Assembly (NCBI RefSeq): GCF_004354985.1
Contig: NZ_SMSK01000002.1
Location: 124,001 to 188,000, forward strand
From: Segetibacter sp. 3557_3
GTDB lineage: Bacteria; Bacteroidota; Bacteroidia; Chitinophagales; Chitinophagaceae
Direction of reading: 5' to 3'
Length of the DNA stretch: 64,000 nucleotides
Below are positions 18,544 through 30,000 of this stretch, piece by piece; position 1 is the first letter of the stretch, and the number at the start of each line of letters is the position of its first letter. The notes beneath the pieces were generated by a model. The model did not search any database, was not told the origin of the DNA, and saw only the letters and a list, made by a program, of their open reading frames with translations. The translations under genes and the position numbers were made by a program.

Positions 18544-18622
18544 GGTATCAGGATATTGGTATCAGAACAAATCTGTAAATTTGCTTTGTTCTGATATTGA
18601 CAAAATATCCTGGTACTTTTTT
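18544..18622 (+). terminator. tuf terminator with long two-part hairpin
   Basis: GTATCAGGATATT (18545-18557) pairs with AATATCCTGGTAC (18604-18616), and an inner TATCAGAACAAA pairs with TTTGTTCTGATA. Six Ts follow (18617-18622). It ends four bases before tRNA-Trp, so it separates tuf from the tRNA-Trp/secE/nusG unit or serves as a processing site. Confidence 0.7.
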
Positions 18623-18626
18623 CTTT

Positions 18627-18697
18627 ACGGGAATAGTTCAACGGTAGAATAGAGGTCTCCAAAACCTTTGATCAGGGTTCGAATCCTTGTTCCCGTG
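18627..18697 (+). tRNA. tRNA-Trp (CCA)
   Basis: 71 bases. The acceptor ACGGGAA pairs with TTCCCGT, discriminator G as expected for Trp. The anticodon loop CTCCAAA carries CCA. It lies directly upstream of secE, a position conserved in many bacteria. Confidence 0.93.
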
Positions 18698-18769
18698 CCT
18701 GGTTTAACCGTCGGTTTTTTGAACTGCTGATCCGGTTGAAAACCCACGACTTAACGCAATTAACCTTAA

Positions 18770-18964
18770 ATGAACAAGATTTCGAATTATTTCAGGGAAA
18801 GCTATCATGAGCTTACTGAAAAAGTTACCTGGCCAACCTGGATGCAATTGCAGCAATCGACAGTTATTGTACTTGTTGCTACGCTTATCATCACAGCCTT
18901 GGTCTGGATAATGGACTTTGCTTCTCAATCTTTATTAAAACTGATTTATTCTTTATTCAAATAA
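18770..18964 (+). CDS. secE: Protein translocase subunit SecE
   Basis: A 64-residue, single-membrane-spanning SecE of the short type. It has the amphipathic N-terminal helix with the conserved ELTEKVTWPTW and one transmembrane segment (about 25-48). It works in the SecYEG channel. Its TAA overlaps the nusG ATG by one base (TAATG), pointing to translational coupling. Confidence 0.93.
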   Translation: MNKISNYFRESYHELTEKVTWPTWMQLQQSTVIVLVATLIITALVWIMDFASQSLLKLIYSLFK

Positions 18965-19578
18965 TGGAACCATTAAGTACATCGGACGAAACTGCCAAGC
19001 ATGACGCGGTAGCTCCTGAGCAGGAGACAAAGTGGTATGTTTTGCGCGTAGTTAGTGGCAAAGAGCGAAAAGTTAAAGAATACCTCGATAAAGAAGTTAA
19101 CAGAAGCGGATGGAGTGAGACAATCAAGCAGGTGTTTTTACCAATGGAAAAGGTGTACAAGGTACAGAATGGTAAAAAAGTAATGCGTGAAAAGAACTAC
19201 TTCCCCGGATATGTAATGATTGAGGTGAGCGGAGGCAAACTTGCGGATGATATTGTTCAACACGTAAGCAGTGTAAGCAACGTCATGCACTTTCTGACTG
19301 ATGGAAAGGGATCGAAAGGAAACATCATTTCATTGCGCAAAGCTGAGGTCAATAAAATGCTCGGTAAAGTGGATGAGATGAATGATCAGGGTATTGTGAT
19401 GAACGAACCATTTATCGTAGGAGAAACGATCAAAATTATTGAAGGTCCTTTTAACGACTTTAATGGGGTTATCGAAGAGGTTAACGACGAAAAGAAGAAG
19501 CTGAAAGTTACCGTTAAAATCTTTGGACGTTCTACCCCGGTCGAACTAAACTATATGCAGGTAGAAAAACTTAGTTAG
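18964..19578 (+). CDS. nusG: Transcription termination/antitermination factor NusG
   Basis: 204 residues. The NGN domain (from WYVLRVVSGKERKVKEYL to about 140, including NYFPGYVMIEV) is followed by a KOW domain (GETIKIIEGPFNDFNGVIEEV). The first 20 residues are acidic and variable. It couples RNA polymerase to ribosomes or Rho. A terminator follows at 19604-19629, so nusG is cut off from rplK by an inserted gene. Confidence 0.95.
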   Translation: MEPLSTSDETAKHDAVAPEQETKWYVLRVVSGKERKVKEYLDKEVNRSGWSETIKQVFLPMEKVYKVQNGKKVMREKNYFPGYVMIEVSGGKLADDIVQHVSSVSNVMHFLTDGKGSKGNIISLRKAEVNKMLGKVDEMNDQGIVMNEPFIVGETIKIIEGPFNDFNGVIEEVNDEKKKLKVTVKIFGRSTPVELNYMQVEKLS

Positions 19579-19603
19579 ACTAAAAAATATCTTTACTTTA
19601 GAG

Positions 19604-19629
19604 AGCCGCAGTTCAAACTGTGGCTTTTT
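19604..19629 (+). terminator. nusG terminator
   Basis: AGCCGCAGT (19604-19612) pairs with ACTGTGGCT (19617-19625) around a TCAA loop, with one G-T pair, followed by a T-run to 19629. It sits between nusG and the DUF4920 gene. Confidence 0.75.
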
Positions 19630-19650
19630 CGTTACTGTCAAACTTCCTTT

Positions 19651-20118
19651 ATGAAAAAGCTTTTTACGATCTTCTTACTTTTATCGGCAGTTGTAACCGT
19701 TTCGGCGCAACCTCCAAAAGGCCCAGCAAACCCTGGAATGAACTTTGGCGAAAAGGTGCAAGCAGCTGATGCAATCAACGTGAACGATCTCGAAAAGGTA
19801 ATTACCTCTGAAGAGGTGAAAACGGTTAAAATCAAGGGCAAAGTTACCGATGTGTGCACGATAGAAGGGTGTTGGTTGAAAATGGAAACTGCAAAAGGAA
19901 AGATGATGGTAAAAATGAAAGATCACGCCTTTCTTGTACCAACAGACCTGAATGGAAAGAATATAGTTGTTGACGGGACAGCCAGGATGAGTGTAACCTC
20001 AGTAAAGCAATTACAGCATTATGCGGAAGATGCAGGCAAAAGCAAAGCGGAGATCGCCAGGATCACCGAACCTAAAAAAGAGATCATTGTGGACGCAAAG
20101 GGCGTACTTGTGCTATAA
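19651..20118 (+). CDS. DUF4920 domain exported protein
   Basis: 155 residues with a signal peptide (MKKLFTIFLLLSAVVTVSA, then Q). The mature part is an OB-fold-like DUF4920 domain: GEKVQAADAINVNDL, IKGKVTDVCTIEGCWLKMETAKG, then MVKMKDHAFLVPTDLNGK and LQHYAEDAGKS. The Cys pair in VCTIEGCW is the family signature and may bind a metal or be redox active. The function of the family is not established. It is unusual in sitting inside the nusG-rplK region, behind its own upstream terminator. Confidence 0.8.
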   Translation: MKKLFTIFLLLSAVVTVSAQPPKGPANPGMNFGEKVQAADAINVNDLEKVITSEEVKTVKIKGKVTDVCTIEGCWLKMETAKGKMMVKMKDHAFLVPTDLNGKNIVVDGTARMSVTSVKQLQHYAEDAGKSKAEIARITEPKKEIIVDAKGVLVL

Positions 20119-20477
20119 TCTCAGCAGTACGTCCATTTATTATTAGTATACCTTTCCAAGGGGATTTCTACAGAAGGGTTTATTTTTCTGATATCCCTTA
20201 CTTATTAGCCGTTAAGTTGACTCGAATAGCAATAGTCCGTATCATCACTGACTCTAAATCGATGTTTGTGTAATTCGATTCAACTGCAATCAGTAATCGA
20301 ATTGCAAATGTGTGTTCAGACGAAATTCGTTGCTATATTATGCCTGAAATATCAGGTAAGTTCATCTTTGTATGAGAAAAACTCCTACCTTCGCGATCCC
20401 AAAAAAGTTCGAATAGAATCTATTGTATTTGGGAGTTCTGTTATGTTGACAGGACGCTACTACCAAAAAATTAAATT
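20119..20477 (+). promoter_or_regulatory. Intergenic leader of the rplK operon with probable -7 box
   Basis: 359 bases without a gene. A TACCTTCG at 20386-20393 resembles the -7 box (TAnnTTTG with one change). A TTTG at 20367-20370 lies closer than the usual 18-20 bases, so the upstream element is uncertain. If this box is used, the rplK mRNA has an 80-base leader, where autoregulation by ribosomal proteins could act; I cannot show a specific structure. Confidence 0.4.
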
Positions 20478-20921
20478 ATGGCAAAAGAAATTACAGGCTA
20501 TGTAAAGTTGCAGTGTAAAGGAGGCCAGGCAAATCCGGCACCTCCGATCGGACCTGCACTAGGTTCAAAAGGCCTAAACATCATGGAGTTCTGCAAACAA
20601 TTTAATGCAAGAACCCAGGACAAGATGGGCAAGGTTCTCCCTGTTCTGATCACCGTATATGGTGACAAATCTTTCGATTTTGTTATCAAGACCCCACCGG
20701 CCGCAGTTCAATTATTAGAAGCAGCTAAGCTTCAAAGTGGTTCTAAAGAGCCTAACCGTAACAAAGTAGGTAAGGTAAGCTGGGACCAGGTTGAAGCAAT
20801 CGCCAAAGACAAAATGAGCGATCTTAACTGCTTTACTCCTGAAAGCGCCATGAAAATGGTTGCTGGTACTGCTCGCAGCATGGGCTTAACCGTTGATGGT
20901 CAGGCTCCATGGGATAAATAA
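20478..20921 (+). CDS. rplK: Large ribosomal subunit protein uL11
   Basis: 147 residues. The N-terminal domain has [23 protein letters not shown], and the rRNA-binding C-terminal domain ends with [10 protein letters not shown]. It forms the GTPase-associated centre with uL10 and bL12. First gene of rplKAJL-rpoBC. Confidence 0.97.
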   Translation: MAKEITGYVKLQCKGGQANPAPPIGPALGSKGLNIMEFCKQFNARTQDKMGKVLPVLITVYGDKSFDFVIKTPPAAVQLLEAAKLQSGSKEPNRNKVGKVSWDQVEAIAKDKMSDLNCFTPESAMKMVAGTARSMGLTVDGQAPWDK

Positions 20922-20946
20922 TTGATCAATTCCTAAAAGAATCAAA

Positions 20947-21636
20947 ATGGCAATCACAAAAAAAAGAAAAGCTGTAGCAGCTAAGGTCGATAAAAACAAG
21001 GTCTATTCACTAAATGACGCTTCATCATTGGTGAAAGAAGTAAATTGTACAAAGTTTGACAGTTCAGTAGACCTGCACATAAAACTTGGAGTTGACCCTA
21101 AGAAAGCAGATCAACAGGTTCGTGGAACTGTTACCCTTCCTCATGGAACTGGTAAGACGAAAAGAGTATTGGTATTATGTACTCCGGATAAAGAGGCAGA
21201 TGCAAAAGCAGCCGGAGCTGATTATGTTGGATTAGATGAATTTATTCAGAAGATAGAAGGTGGTTGGACTGACGTAGATGTGATCGTGGCAACGCCTTCC
21301 GTTATGCCAAAGATTGGTAGACTTGGAAAGGTTCTCGGTCCTCGTAACCTGATGCCAAATCCTAAAACTGGTACAGTTACAAACGACGTAGCTGCAGCAG
21401 TAAACGAGGTTAAAGGTGGTAAAATCGCATTTAAGGTTGATAAGGCTGGTATTGTTCACGCATCTATCGGACGTATCTCCTTTACTCCGGATAAACTTGC
21501 AGCGAACAGTTCTGAGTTTATCAGCGCAATCATCAAGCTGAAGCCTTCTGCATCAAAAGGAACTTACCTAAAAGGGGTGAGCATGGCAACGACTATGAGT
21601 CCGGCAATTCCTGTTGATACCAAACCATTAATCTAA
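20947..21636 (+). CDS. rplA: Large ribosomal subunit protein uL1
   Basis: 229 residues. It shows the L1 stalk protein pattern: [26 protein letters not shown], then [21 protein letters not shown]. It starts 25 bases after rplK. In many bacteria L1 represses translation of this pair. Confidence 0.97.
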   Translation: MAITKKRKAVAAKVDKNKVYSLNDASSLVKEVNCTKFDSSVDLHIKLGVDPKKADQQVRGTVTLPHGTGKTKRVLVLCTPDKEADAKAAGADYVGLDEFIQKIEGGWTDVDVIVATPSVMPKIGRLGKVLGPRNLMPNPKTGTVTNDVAAAVNEVKGGKIAFKVDKAGIVHASIGRISFTPDKLAANSSEFISAIIKLKPSASKGTYLKGVSMATTMSPAIPVDTKPLI

Positions 21637-21703
21637 AGCGTTGGGCGGGATCGGGGTACTGAATTCCTAATGGTACTCTATCGCTGAACACAAACATAGC
21701 GTC

Positions 21704-22237
21704 ATGACTAAAGATCAAAAAAATGAAGCCATTGAAGTTCTCAAAGAGAAATTCAATCAATATAACAACTTTTACATCACCAACACTGAGGCACTAAGCG
21801 TTGCCCAGGTGAATAAATTGCGCCGGATCTGTTTCGACAAGAACGTAGAGATGAAGGTTGCAAAGAATACCCTTATCCGCAAAGCGCTTGAAGGAATTGA
21901 TTCTGCACGGTATTCAGGTGTTTTTGATAGCCTTAACGGCGTAACTGCTTTATTATTCAGTGAAAATGCAAAGGAGCCTGCGATGATCATCAGCAGCTTC
22001 CGTGCAGAAAATAAAGGTGAAAAGCCTGTTCTTAAAGCTGCGTTTATCGACACCGATGTATTTGTTGGTGACGATCAACTTGAAGCACTTAAAACCCTTA
22101 AGAGCAAGCAAGACCTTATTGGTGAAATCATTGGCTTACTGCAATCTCCTGCGAAAAACGTTATTAGTGGTCTTAATGCAGGTGGTAAACTTGCCAGCCT
22201 TATTAAAGCACTGGAAGATCGCGGACAAGCAGAATAA
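21704..22237 (+). CDS. rplJ: Large ribosomal subunit protein uL10
   Basis: 177 residues. The N-terminal rRNA-binding domain (VAKNTLIRKALEG; SENAKEPAMIISSF) is followed by a C-terminal helix that binds bL12 dimers. The 67-base gap from rplA could hold an L10 autoregulatory leader, but no clear structure was established by eye. Confidence 0.96.
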   Translation: MTKDQKNEAIEVLKEKFNQYNNFYITNTEALSVAQVNKLRRICFDKNVEMKVAKNTLIRKALEGIDSARYSGVFDSLNGVTALLFSENAKEPAMIISSFRAENKGEKPVLKAAFIDTDVFVGDDQLEALKTLKSKQDLIGEIIGLLQSPAKNVISGLNAGGKLASLIKALEDRGQAE

Positions 22238-22341
22238 CGAAATATTTTCAACTTATTAGCTCAAGCCTGGGAGCTGATACCCAAATTTTTTTAATATATC
22301 CGCCGGAGCACAGGCAATGAAGGCGGAAAAAATTTGAAACA

Positions 22342-22719
22342 ATGGCAGATTTAAATGCATTCGCAGAACAACTCGTGAACTTAACCGTGAAAGAGGTTAA
22401 TGAACTCGCAAAAATTTTGAAAGACACATACGGCATCGAACCTGCTGCTGCTGCAGTTGCTGTAGCTGCTGGCCCTGCTGCCGGAGCTGCTCCTGCTGCT
22501 GAAGAAAAGACAGCATTTGATGTTGTACTTAAAAGTGGTGGCGCTAACAAACTTCAGGTTGTAAAGATTGTTAAAGATCTTACCGGACTTGGTTTGAAAG
22601 AAGCTAAAGACCTGGTTGATGGTGCACCAAAGCCAATCAAAGAAGGTATACCTAAAGCAGAAGCTGATGACATCGTAGCTAAATTGAAAGAAGCTGGTGC
22701 TGATGTTGAAGTAAAGTAA
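22342..22719 (+). CDS. rplL: Large ribosomal subunit protein bL12
   Basis: 125 residues. The N-terminal dimerisation helix, the Ala/Pro/Gly-rich hinge ([19 protein letters not shown]) and the C-terminal factor-binding domain ([23 protein letters not shown]) are all present. The 104-base gap from rplJ can fold as TCCGCC/GGCGGA (22299-22304 with 22322-22327), a possible processing or attenuation hairpin. A strong terminator follows. Confidence 0.97.
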   Translation: MADLNAFAEQLVNLTVKEVNELAKILKDTYGIEPAAAAVAVAAGPAAGAAPAAEEKTAFDVVLKSGGANKLQVVKIVKDLTGLGLKEAKDLVDGAPKPIKEGIPKAEADDIVAKLKEAGADVEVK

Positions 22720-22738
22720 TCTTTGATAAAGATTGATT

Positions 22739-22769
22739 AAAGGCCGGTTTATACCGGCCTTTCGTTTTT
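22739..22769 (+). terminator. rplL terminator
   Basis: AAAGGCCGGT-TTAT-ACCGGCCTTT, a perfect 10-bp stem, then CGTTTTT. It separates rplKAJL from rpoBC, which has its own promoter. Confidence 0.85.
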
Positions 22770-22821
22770 CTGGTTTTAACGTTTGTTTATCCCATTTAAT
22801 TAAAATGGGATAAAATTGTTT

Positions 22822-22851
22822 TTTGTGTGTACTACTACTATCTTACCTTTG
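22822..22851 (+). promoter_or_regulatory. rpoB promoter (-33/-7 type)
   Basis: TTTG at 22822-22825 and a perfect TACCTTTG at 22844-22851, separated by 18 bases. It leaves an approximately 130-base leader before rpoB. Confidence 0.7.
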
Positions 22852-22989
22852 CGTTCCTTTAATTTCAGGCTAGTTAGCGAAATCATTTAGAGACTTGATA
22901 ATCAATTTACTAACATATTGACTATCAAGGTACTGAAGAATGTCTTGTTGTTCTTCAGATTTTTTGATTAAAACCGGTTAAAATAAAAT

Positions 22990-25900
22990 ATGTCCTCAAC
23001 TAAAGTTCAGAACAGGGTCAGTTTCGGAAAAATTAAAAATTTATCTGAAACTCCTGACCTACTCGACATTCAGTTACAATCATTTCAAGACTTCTTTCAG
23101 CTCGAAACTACGCCAGATAAGCGTAACGTAGAAGGGTTGTTCCGCGTGTTCAAGGAAAATTTTCCTATTAACGACACCCGCAACATCTTTATGCTGGAGT
23201 TTCTTGATTATTTTATCGACCCCCCAAGATATTCTATAGACGAATGTATGGAACGGGGCTTGACCTATGCTGTTCCACTCAAAGCGAAACTGAGGCTCAG
23301 CTGTAATGATGAGGAACACGTAGATTTTCAAACTATTGTTCAGGATGTGTTCCTGGGTAATATTCCTTATATGACACCAAGAGGCACCTTTGTTATCAAT
23401 GGTGCAGAACGCGTTGTAGTAAGCCAGCTGCATCGTTCACCTGGTGTATTTTTTGGTCAGTCTGTTCACCCGAATGGAACCAAAATCTATTCTGCTCGTG
23501 TTATTCCTTTTAAAGGTGCATGGATGGAGTTTGCAACAGACATTAATAACGTCATGTATGCATACATTGACAGGAAGAAGAAGTTTCCTGTAACAACCTT
23601 ACTTCGTTCAATAGGTTTCGAAACCGATAAAGACATTCTTGAGCTTTTTGGAATGGCGGATGAAGTAAAGGCGGAAGCTAAACAACTCGAAAACTTTTTA
23701 GGGAAGAAACTTGCTGCACGTGTACTTCGCACCTGGGTTGAGGACTTTGTTGACGAAGATACCGGAGAGGTTGTTTCTATTGAGCGGAACGAAGTTGTGA
23801 TGGAGCGTGATACGATTCTTGATGAGAGCGCAATTGCAACCATCAGCGAGATGGATGTAAAAAGTGTTTTTATTCAAAAAGAGGAAATGAGTGGAGACTA
23901 TTCCATCATTTACAACACCCTAAATAAAGATACCAGTAACAGTGAACTGGAAGCTGTTCAACATATTTACCGCCAGTTGAGGGGAGCAGATGCACCCGAT
24001 AATGAAACCGCCCGCGGTATTATTGATAAATTGTTCTTTAGCGACAAGCGTTACGATCTTGGTGAGGTTGGCCGGTATAAGATTAACCGGAAACTGGGTC
24101 TTGGCTTCCCGATTGAGAAAAAAGTGCTGACCAAGGAAGACATTATCGAGATCATCAAATACCTGGTTCGCCTTACCAACAGCAAAGCAGAGATAGACGA
24201 CATTGATCACCTGAGTAATCGTCGTGTTCGTACCGTCGGGGAGCAGCTGTATGCTCAATTTGGTGTAGGTCTCGCACGTATGGCCCGTACCATTCGCGAA
24301 AGAATGAACGTCCGGGATAACGAGGTATTTACCCCGGTTGACCTGATTAATGCAAGAACCCTTTCCTCTGTTATTAACTCGTTCTTTGGTACTTCACAGC
24401 TTTCGCAGTTTCTTGACCAGACAAACCCCTTAAGTGAAATCACGCATAAAAGGCGTATTTCAGCACTTGGCCCCGGAGGCTTGAGTCGTGAAAGAGCAGG
24501 TTTTGAAGTTCGTGACGTTCACTACAGTCACTACGGCCGTCTTTGTACGATTGAAACACCGGAAGGACCAAACATTGGTTTGATCTCTACCCTTTGTGTT
24601 CACGCAAAGATTAATGAGATGGGCTTTATCGAGACGCCTTACCATAAAGTGAACAATGGTAAAGTGGATATGAAAACCCTGACCTTCCTGAGCGCTGAGG
24701 AGGAGGATTTGAAGAAAATCGCACAGGCAAGTTCCCCTTTGAATGATAAAAGCGAGTTTGCTGAAGATAGGGTTGTAAGCCGTCAGACCGGTGACTTTCC
24801 AATTCTTGATAAAGGTGAAGTGGAGTATATGGACGTCGCGCCAAACCAGATTGTTGGTTTGAGTGCTTCCCTTATCCCGTTCCTTGAGCATGATGATGCC
24901 AACCGTGCATTGATGGGCTCGAACATGCAACGCCAGGCTGTGCCACTTATTCGTCCGGAAGTGCCTATCGTTGGTACAGGATTGGAGGGTAAGGCTGCCC
25001 GCGATGCACGTATTCAAATACATGCTGAAGGTGATGGTGTTGTTGAGTTTGTGGATGCTAAGGAGATACACGTACGATACAAACGTAACGAGCAACAAAA
25101 ACTCGTTTCTTTTGAAGAGGACCTGATTATTTATAAGCTTACCAAGTTCATCAAAACAAACCAGGCTACCTGTATCAACCTTCGTCCGTCTGTAAAGAAG
25201 GGGCAAATCGTAAAAGAAGGCGACTTTCTTACCGAAGGTTATGCGACACGGGATGGTGAGTTGGCGCTGGGTAGAAACCTGAAAGTGGCTTTCATGCCTT
25301 GGAAGGGTTACAATTTCGAGGATGCCATCGTGATCAATGAAAAGGTTGTTCGTGAGGATTGGTTTACATCTGTGCACATTGAAGAGTTTGAACTTGAGGT
25401 AAGGGATACTAAACTTGGTGAAGAGGAATTAACGCCTGATATTCCAAACGTTTCGGAAGAAGCAACCAAGGATCTTGACGAACATGGTATTATCCGTATC
25501 GGCGCACAGATCAAGGAAGGTGATATTATTATTGGTAAGATAACCCCGAAAGGAGAAAGCGATCCAACACCGGAAGAGAAACTATTGCGTGCAATCTTTG
25601 GTGATAAGGCCGGTGATGCTAAAGATGCTTCGCTGAAAGCGCCAAGTGGAACCGAAGGTGTTGTAATCGACAAAAAGCTTTTCCAGAGAGCCAAGAAAGA
25701 TAAAAACACAAAGGTTCGTGAGAAGGCCATCCTGGAGAAAATTGAGAAGGTTCACGAGAAAAACGAAGCCGACATCCTGGAGGTGCTACTTGAAAAATTG
25801 CAAACCCTTGTTAAGGACAGACCGTCACAAGGCGTAAGCAACAATTTCGGTGAAGTACTAATCGGAAAAGGTGCCAAGTTCAATCAAAAGAACTTGTCGC

Positions 25901-26793
25901 AAATCGACTTCCAGAATGTTAATCCATTGGGTTGGACCGGTGACGCGAAGGTTGATGACCAGATTAATACCTTGTTGCACAATTACAACATCAAGTACAA
26001 CGAAGAACTTGGTCGGTACAAGCGGGAAAAGTTCAACATCTCCATTGGTGATGAATTGCCTGCGGGAGTTCTGAAACTTGCTAAGGTTTACATGGCTGTA
26101 AAGCGTAAACTGAAAGTAGGTGATAAGATGGCCGGACGTCACGGAAATAAAGGTATTGTTGCGAAGATCGTTCGTGCTGAAGACATGCCTTTCCTTGAAG
26201 ATGGAACCCCGGTTGACATTGTACTAAACCCACTAGGTGTACCAAGCCGTATGAACCTTGGTCAGATTTACGAAACAGTACTTGGTTGGGCAGGTGAGAA
26301 ATTAGGTGTTCGCTTCGCGACCCCGATCTTTGACGGTGCAACTACTGAGGAAATTGCAGATAAAATCAACGAAGCTGGTTTGCCGAGCTTTGGTCATACT
26401 TACCTGTATGATGGTGAAACGGGTGACCGTTTTGACCAGAAGGCTACCGTGGGTATCATCTACATCATCAAACTTCACCACATGGTTGATGACAAGATGC
26501 ACGCACGTTCGATCGGGCCATACAGCTTGATTACCCAGCAACCTTTGGGTGGTAAAGCGCAGTTTGGTGGTCAGCGTTTTGGTGAGATGGAGGTTTGGGC
26601 ACTTGAGGCGTATGGTGCATCAAATATTTTGCAGGAATTGCTTACGCTTAAGTCGGATGACATCATTGGTCGTGCGAAAACTTATGAAGCAATCGTGAAG
26701 GGTGAAAACATACCACGTGCCGGTATCCCGGAGTCGTTTAATGTATTGGTTCACGAATTAAGAGGTTTGGGTCTCGATCTGAAATTTGATTAG
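22990..26793 (+). CDS. rpoB: DNA-directed RNA polymerase beta subunit
   Basis: 1267 residues. The N-terminus has [24 protein letters not shown]. The rifampicin region (about 455-520) reads [47 protein letters not shown] with no obvious resistance substitution at the classic Asp/His/Ser sites. The C-terminus has the conserved [24 protein letters not shown]. Partner of rpoC, 231 bases downstream. Confidence 0.98.
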   Translation: MSSTKVQNRVSFGKIKNLSETPDLLDIQLQSFQDFFQLETTPDKRNVEGLFRVFKENFPINDTRNIFMLEFLDYFIDPPRYSIDECMERGLTYAVPLKAKLRLSCNDEEHVDFQTIVQDVFLGNIPYMTPRGTFVINGAERVVVSQLHRSPGVFFGQSVHPNGTKIYSARVIPFKGAWMEFATDINNVMYAYIDRKKKFPVTTLLRSIGFETDKDILELFGMADEVKAEAKQLENFLGKKLAARVLRTWVEDFVDEDTGEVVSIERNEVVMERDTILDESAIATISEMDVKSVFIQKEEMSGDYSIIYNTLNKDTSNSELEAVQHIYRQLRGADAPDNETARGIIDKLFFSDKRYDLGEVGRYKINRKLGLGFPIEKKVLTKEDIIEIIKYLVRLTNSKAEIDDIDHLSNRRVRTVGEQLYAQFGVGLARMARTIRERMNVRDNEVFTPVDLINARTLSSVINSFFGTSQLSQFLDQTNPLSEITHKRRISALGPGGLSRERAGFEVRDVHYSHYGRLCTIETPEGPNIGLISTLCVHAKINEMGFIETPYHKVNNGKVDMKTLTFLSAEEEDLKKIAQASSPLNDKSEFAEDRVVSRQTGDFPILDKGEVEYMDVAPNQIVGLSASLIPFLEHDDANRALMGSNMQRQAVPLIRPEVPIVGTGLEGKAARDARIQIHAEGDGVVEFVDAKEIHVRYKRNEQQKLVSFEEDLIIYKLTKFIKTNQATCINLRPSVKKGQIVKEGDFLTEGYATRDGELALGRNLKVAFMPWKGYNFEDAIVINEKVVREDWFTSVHIEEFELEVRDTKLGEEELTPDIPNVSEEATKDLDEHGIIRIGAQIKEGDIIIGKITPKGESDPTPEEKLLRAIFGDKAGDAKDASLKAPSGTEGVVIDKKLFQRAKKDKNTKVREKAILEKIEKVHEKNEADILEVLLEKLQTLVKDRPSQGVSNNFGEVLIGKGAKFNQKNLSQIDFQNVNPLGWTGDAKVDDQINTLLHNYNIKYNEELGRYKREKFNISIGDELPAGVLKLAKVYMAVKRKLKVGDKMAGRHGNKGIVAKIVRAEDMPFLEDGTPVDIVLNPLGVPSRMNLGQIYETVLGWAGEKLGVRFATPIFDGATTEEIADKINEAGLPSFGHTYLYDGETGDRFDQKATVGIIYIIKLHHMVDDKMHARSIGPYSLITQQPLGGKAQFGGQRFGEMEVWALEAYGASNILQELLTLKSDDIIGRAKTYEAIVKGENIPRAGIPESFNVLVHELRGLGLDLKFD

Positions 26794-26810
26794 TCCAGCT
26801 TATATATAGA

Positions 26811-26848
26811 AAACAGGTGAAGCCACTTCGGTGGTTTTACCTGTTTTA
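26811..26848 (+). terminator. rpoB-rpoC intergenic hairpin with TTCG loop
   Basis: A 16-bp stem from AAACAGGTGAAG-CCAC, through a TTCG tetraloop (26827-26830), to GTGG-TTTTACCTGTTT, followed by only a short TTTATT. The CTTCGG-type loop is very stable. The weak T-run suggests a partial terminator or an RNA-processing site. Confidence 0.5.
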
Positions 26849-26957
26849 TTAGTTCTCTGCTCTGATATCAAACATCTTCCTGGAATTAATTGTTGACAAC
26901 TGGTTTGGAAGGTTTTTTCTTACAGGTGCCCGCTGACCTGGAAACAAACGCTGAAGT

Positions 26958-26973
26958 GTGCGACGCAACGATG
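26958..26973 (-). repeat. Dispersed intergenic repeat core, copy A
   Basis: The minus strand reads CATCGTTGCGTCGCAC preceded by CCAA, inside the rpoB-rpoC gap. The 15-base core is identical to copies at 33326 and 62771. Confidence 0.6.
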
Positions 26974-27024
26974 TTGGTCAAAGTACTGAAGGCGGTAACA
27001 AAAAATTAAATTCGTAAATACGAT

Positions 27025-30000
27025 ATGGCTATTAAAAAAGATAATCGTCCGAGGCCTACATTTTCAAAAATAACCATCGGATTGGCTTCACCTGATAGCA
27101 TTTTGGAGAAAAGCTACGGGGAAGTTTTAAAGCCGGAGACCATCAACTATCGCACGTACAAGCCAGAAAGAGATGGCCTGTTTTGCGAGCGGATTTTTGG
27201 TCCGGTTAAGGATTACGAATGTGCGTGTGGAAAATATAAGCGTATCCGTTACAAGGGGATTGTATGTGATCGTTGTGGGGTTGAGGTAACGGAAAAGAAG
27301 GTGCGTCGCGAAAGAATGGGGCACATAAAACTGGTTGTTCCTGTTGTACACATCTGGTATTTCAAATCTCTTCCAAATAAGATTGGATACCTACTGGGCA
27401 TGAGCTCTAAAAAACTCGAAACAATCGTTTACTACGAGCGTTTTGTGGTTATTCAGTCCGGGATCCGTGCAGATAAGGGGCAGAACTTTGGAGACCTCCT
27501 GACTGAAGAAGAATACCTGGATATATTGGATGCTTTGCCAAAAGACAACCAATACCTTCCTGATGAGGACCCGAATAAGTTTGTTGCAAAGATGGGTGCT
27601 GAAGCGGTTCATGATCTGTTACAAAGAATTGACCTTGACCAGCTTTCATTTGATCTTAGAAATGCAGCTGCAAATGAAACTTCACAACAACGTAAGGCGG
27701 ATGCGCTTAAGCGTTTAAGTGTTGTGGAGGCTTTCCGGGATGCTAATACCCGCATCACCAACCGTCCGGAATGGATGGTTATGCAATATATTCCGGTAAT
27801 CCCACCAGAATTGCGCCCGCTTGTTCCATTGGACGGTGGCCGTTTTGCGTCATCCGACCTTAATGACCTTTACCGCAGGGTGATCATTCGTAACAACCGT
27901 TTAAAGCGTTTGTTGGAGATTAAAGCCCCCGAGGTGATCCTGAGGAACGAAAAACGTATGCTCCAGGAAGCAATTGACAGCTTATTTGATAACTCACGTA
28001 AATCCAATGCTGTTAAAGCTGAAGGTGGACGTGCTTTGAAATCGCTGAGTGATGTGCTGAAAGGAAAGCAGGGACGTTTCCGCCAGAACTTGTTGGGTAA
28101 GCGTGTTGACTACTCAGGACGTTCGGTAATTGTGGTTGGACCAGAAATGAAAATCCACGAATGTGGACTGCCAAAAGATATGGCGGCTGAGCTGTTTAAA
28201 CCATTTATCATCAGGAAACTGATCGAAAGGGGTATTGTAAAAACAGTTAAGTCAGCAAAGAAACTTGTAGACAAGAAAGAAGCGGTAATCTGGGATATAC
28301 TTGAGAATATTCTCAAAGGTCACCCGGTGATGCTTAACCGGGCTCCAACACTACACCGTTTGTCAATCCAGGCCTTTCAGCCAAGATTGATCGAAGGTAA
28401 AGCGATACAACTTCACCCACTGGTAACAACATCATTCAACGCCGACTTCGACGGTGACCAGATGGCGGTACACGTACCACTAAGCCATGCTGCGATCCTC
28501 GAGGCCCAGTTGCTGATGCTTTCTTCGCACAACATCCTGAACCCTCAAAATGGTACCCCAATTACCCTGCCTTCGCAGGACATGGTTCTTGGACTGTATT
28601 ATATAACAAAGGGAAGAAAGAGTACTGACGAGGTGAAGGTTAAAGGTGAAGGCAAAGCTTTCTATTCCATGGAAGAGGTAATCATTGCTTACAACGAGAA
28701 GCAAGTTGACCTCCATGCACACATCAAAGTAAGAACTACAGTTAGAAGCGATAAGGGTGAATTGAGCCTGAAGCTGATTGATACCACTGTTGGTAGAATT
28801 CTCTTCAACCAGTTCGTACCAAAAGAAGTAGGTTTTGTTAATGCACTACTTACCAAAAAGAGCCTTCGCGAGATCATTGGTGATATCATCAAAATCACCG
28901 ACGTTCCTAAAACCGCGAAGTTCCTGGATGATATCAAAACCCTGGGCTTCCGCATGGCGTTCAAGGGCGGGTTGTCGTTCAATATCAATGACCTGATTAT
29001 CCCGGCTGTGAAAGAGCAATTGCTCGACCAGGCCAAAACCGAGGTTGACGAGGTTTGGGATAACTACAACATGGGTTTGATTACCAATAACGAGCGGTAC
29101 AATGGTATCATCGATATCTGGTCAAGGGTGGATACACGTATTACGGAAACGCTTATTCGCGAGATGGCGGCAGATAAACAGGGCTTCAACTCTGTGTACA
29201 TGATGCTCGATAGCGGTGCGCGTGGTAGTAAGCAACAGGTTAAACAGCTTGCAGGTATCAGGGGTTTGATGGCTAAGCCTCGTAAGAGCGGTAGCTCGGG
29301 TAACGAGATCATCGAAAACCCGATCCTTTCTAATTTTAAAGGCGGACTGAACGTATTGGATTACTTCATCTCTACCCACGGTGCCCGTAAGGGTCTTGCG
29401 GATACAGCCTTGAAAACGGCGGATGCCGGTTACCTGACGCGGCGTTTGGTTGACGTTGCTCAGGATGTGGTAATTACAGAAGAGGATTGCGGAACACTGA
29501 GGGGTATTGCAACCAGTGCTTTAAAAGATAATGAGGACGTAGTTGAACCATTGTTTGATCGTATTCTGGGTAGAACATCCCTGCACACTGTGCTTAACCC
29601 CGTTACAGACGAGGTAATTGTAACTGCAGGTACCATCATAGACGATGAAATTGCAAAAAGTATAGACGAAGCTGGTATCGAGACTGTCGAGATCCGTTCC
29701 GTGCTGACTTGCGAAAGCAAGCGTGGTGTGTGTGTAAGGTGCTACGGTAAAAACCTGGCTACGGGCTACACTGCTCAGCGTGGTGATGCCGTTGGTATCA
29801 TCGCTGCACAGTCAATCGGTGAACCTGGTACACAGTTGACCCTGCGTACGTTCCACGTGGGTGGTGTTGCGGGATCTGCGTCGGTTGAAAATACCCTGAA
29901 CGCTAAGTTCGACGGTACCGTTCAGTTTGATGGTTTGAGAACCGTTGACATGGTGAATAATGAGGGTGATAAAGTGAAAGTGGTTATTGGTCGTACGGGT

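Noticed and set aside
20266-20505. 79-codon frame ahead of rplK
   Set aside because: It overlaps the rplK start and the probable promoter, with no similarity to known proteins.
24460-25377. 305-codon antisense frame inside rpoB
   Set aside because: Antisense of a highly conserved gene; length results from codon usage, with no recognisable domain.
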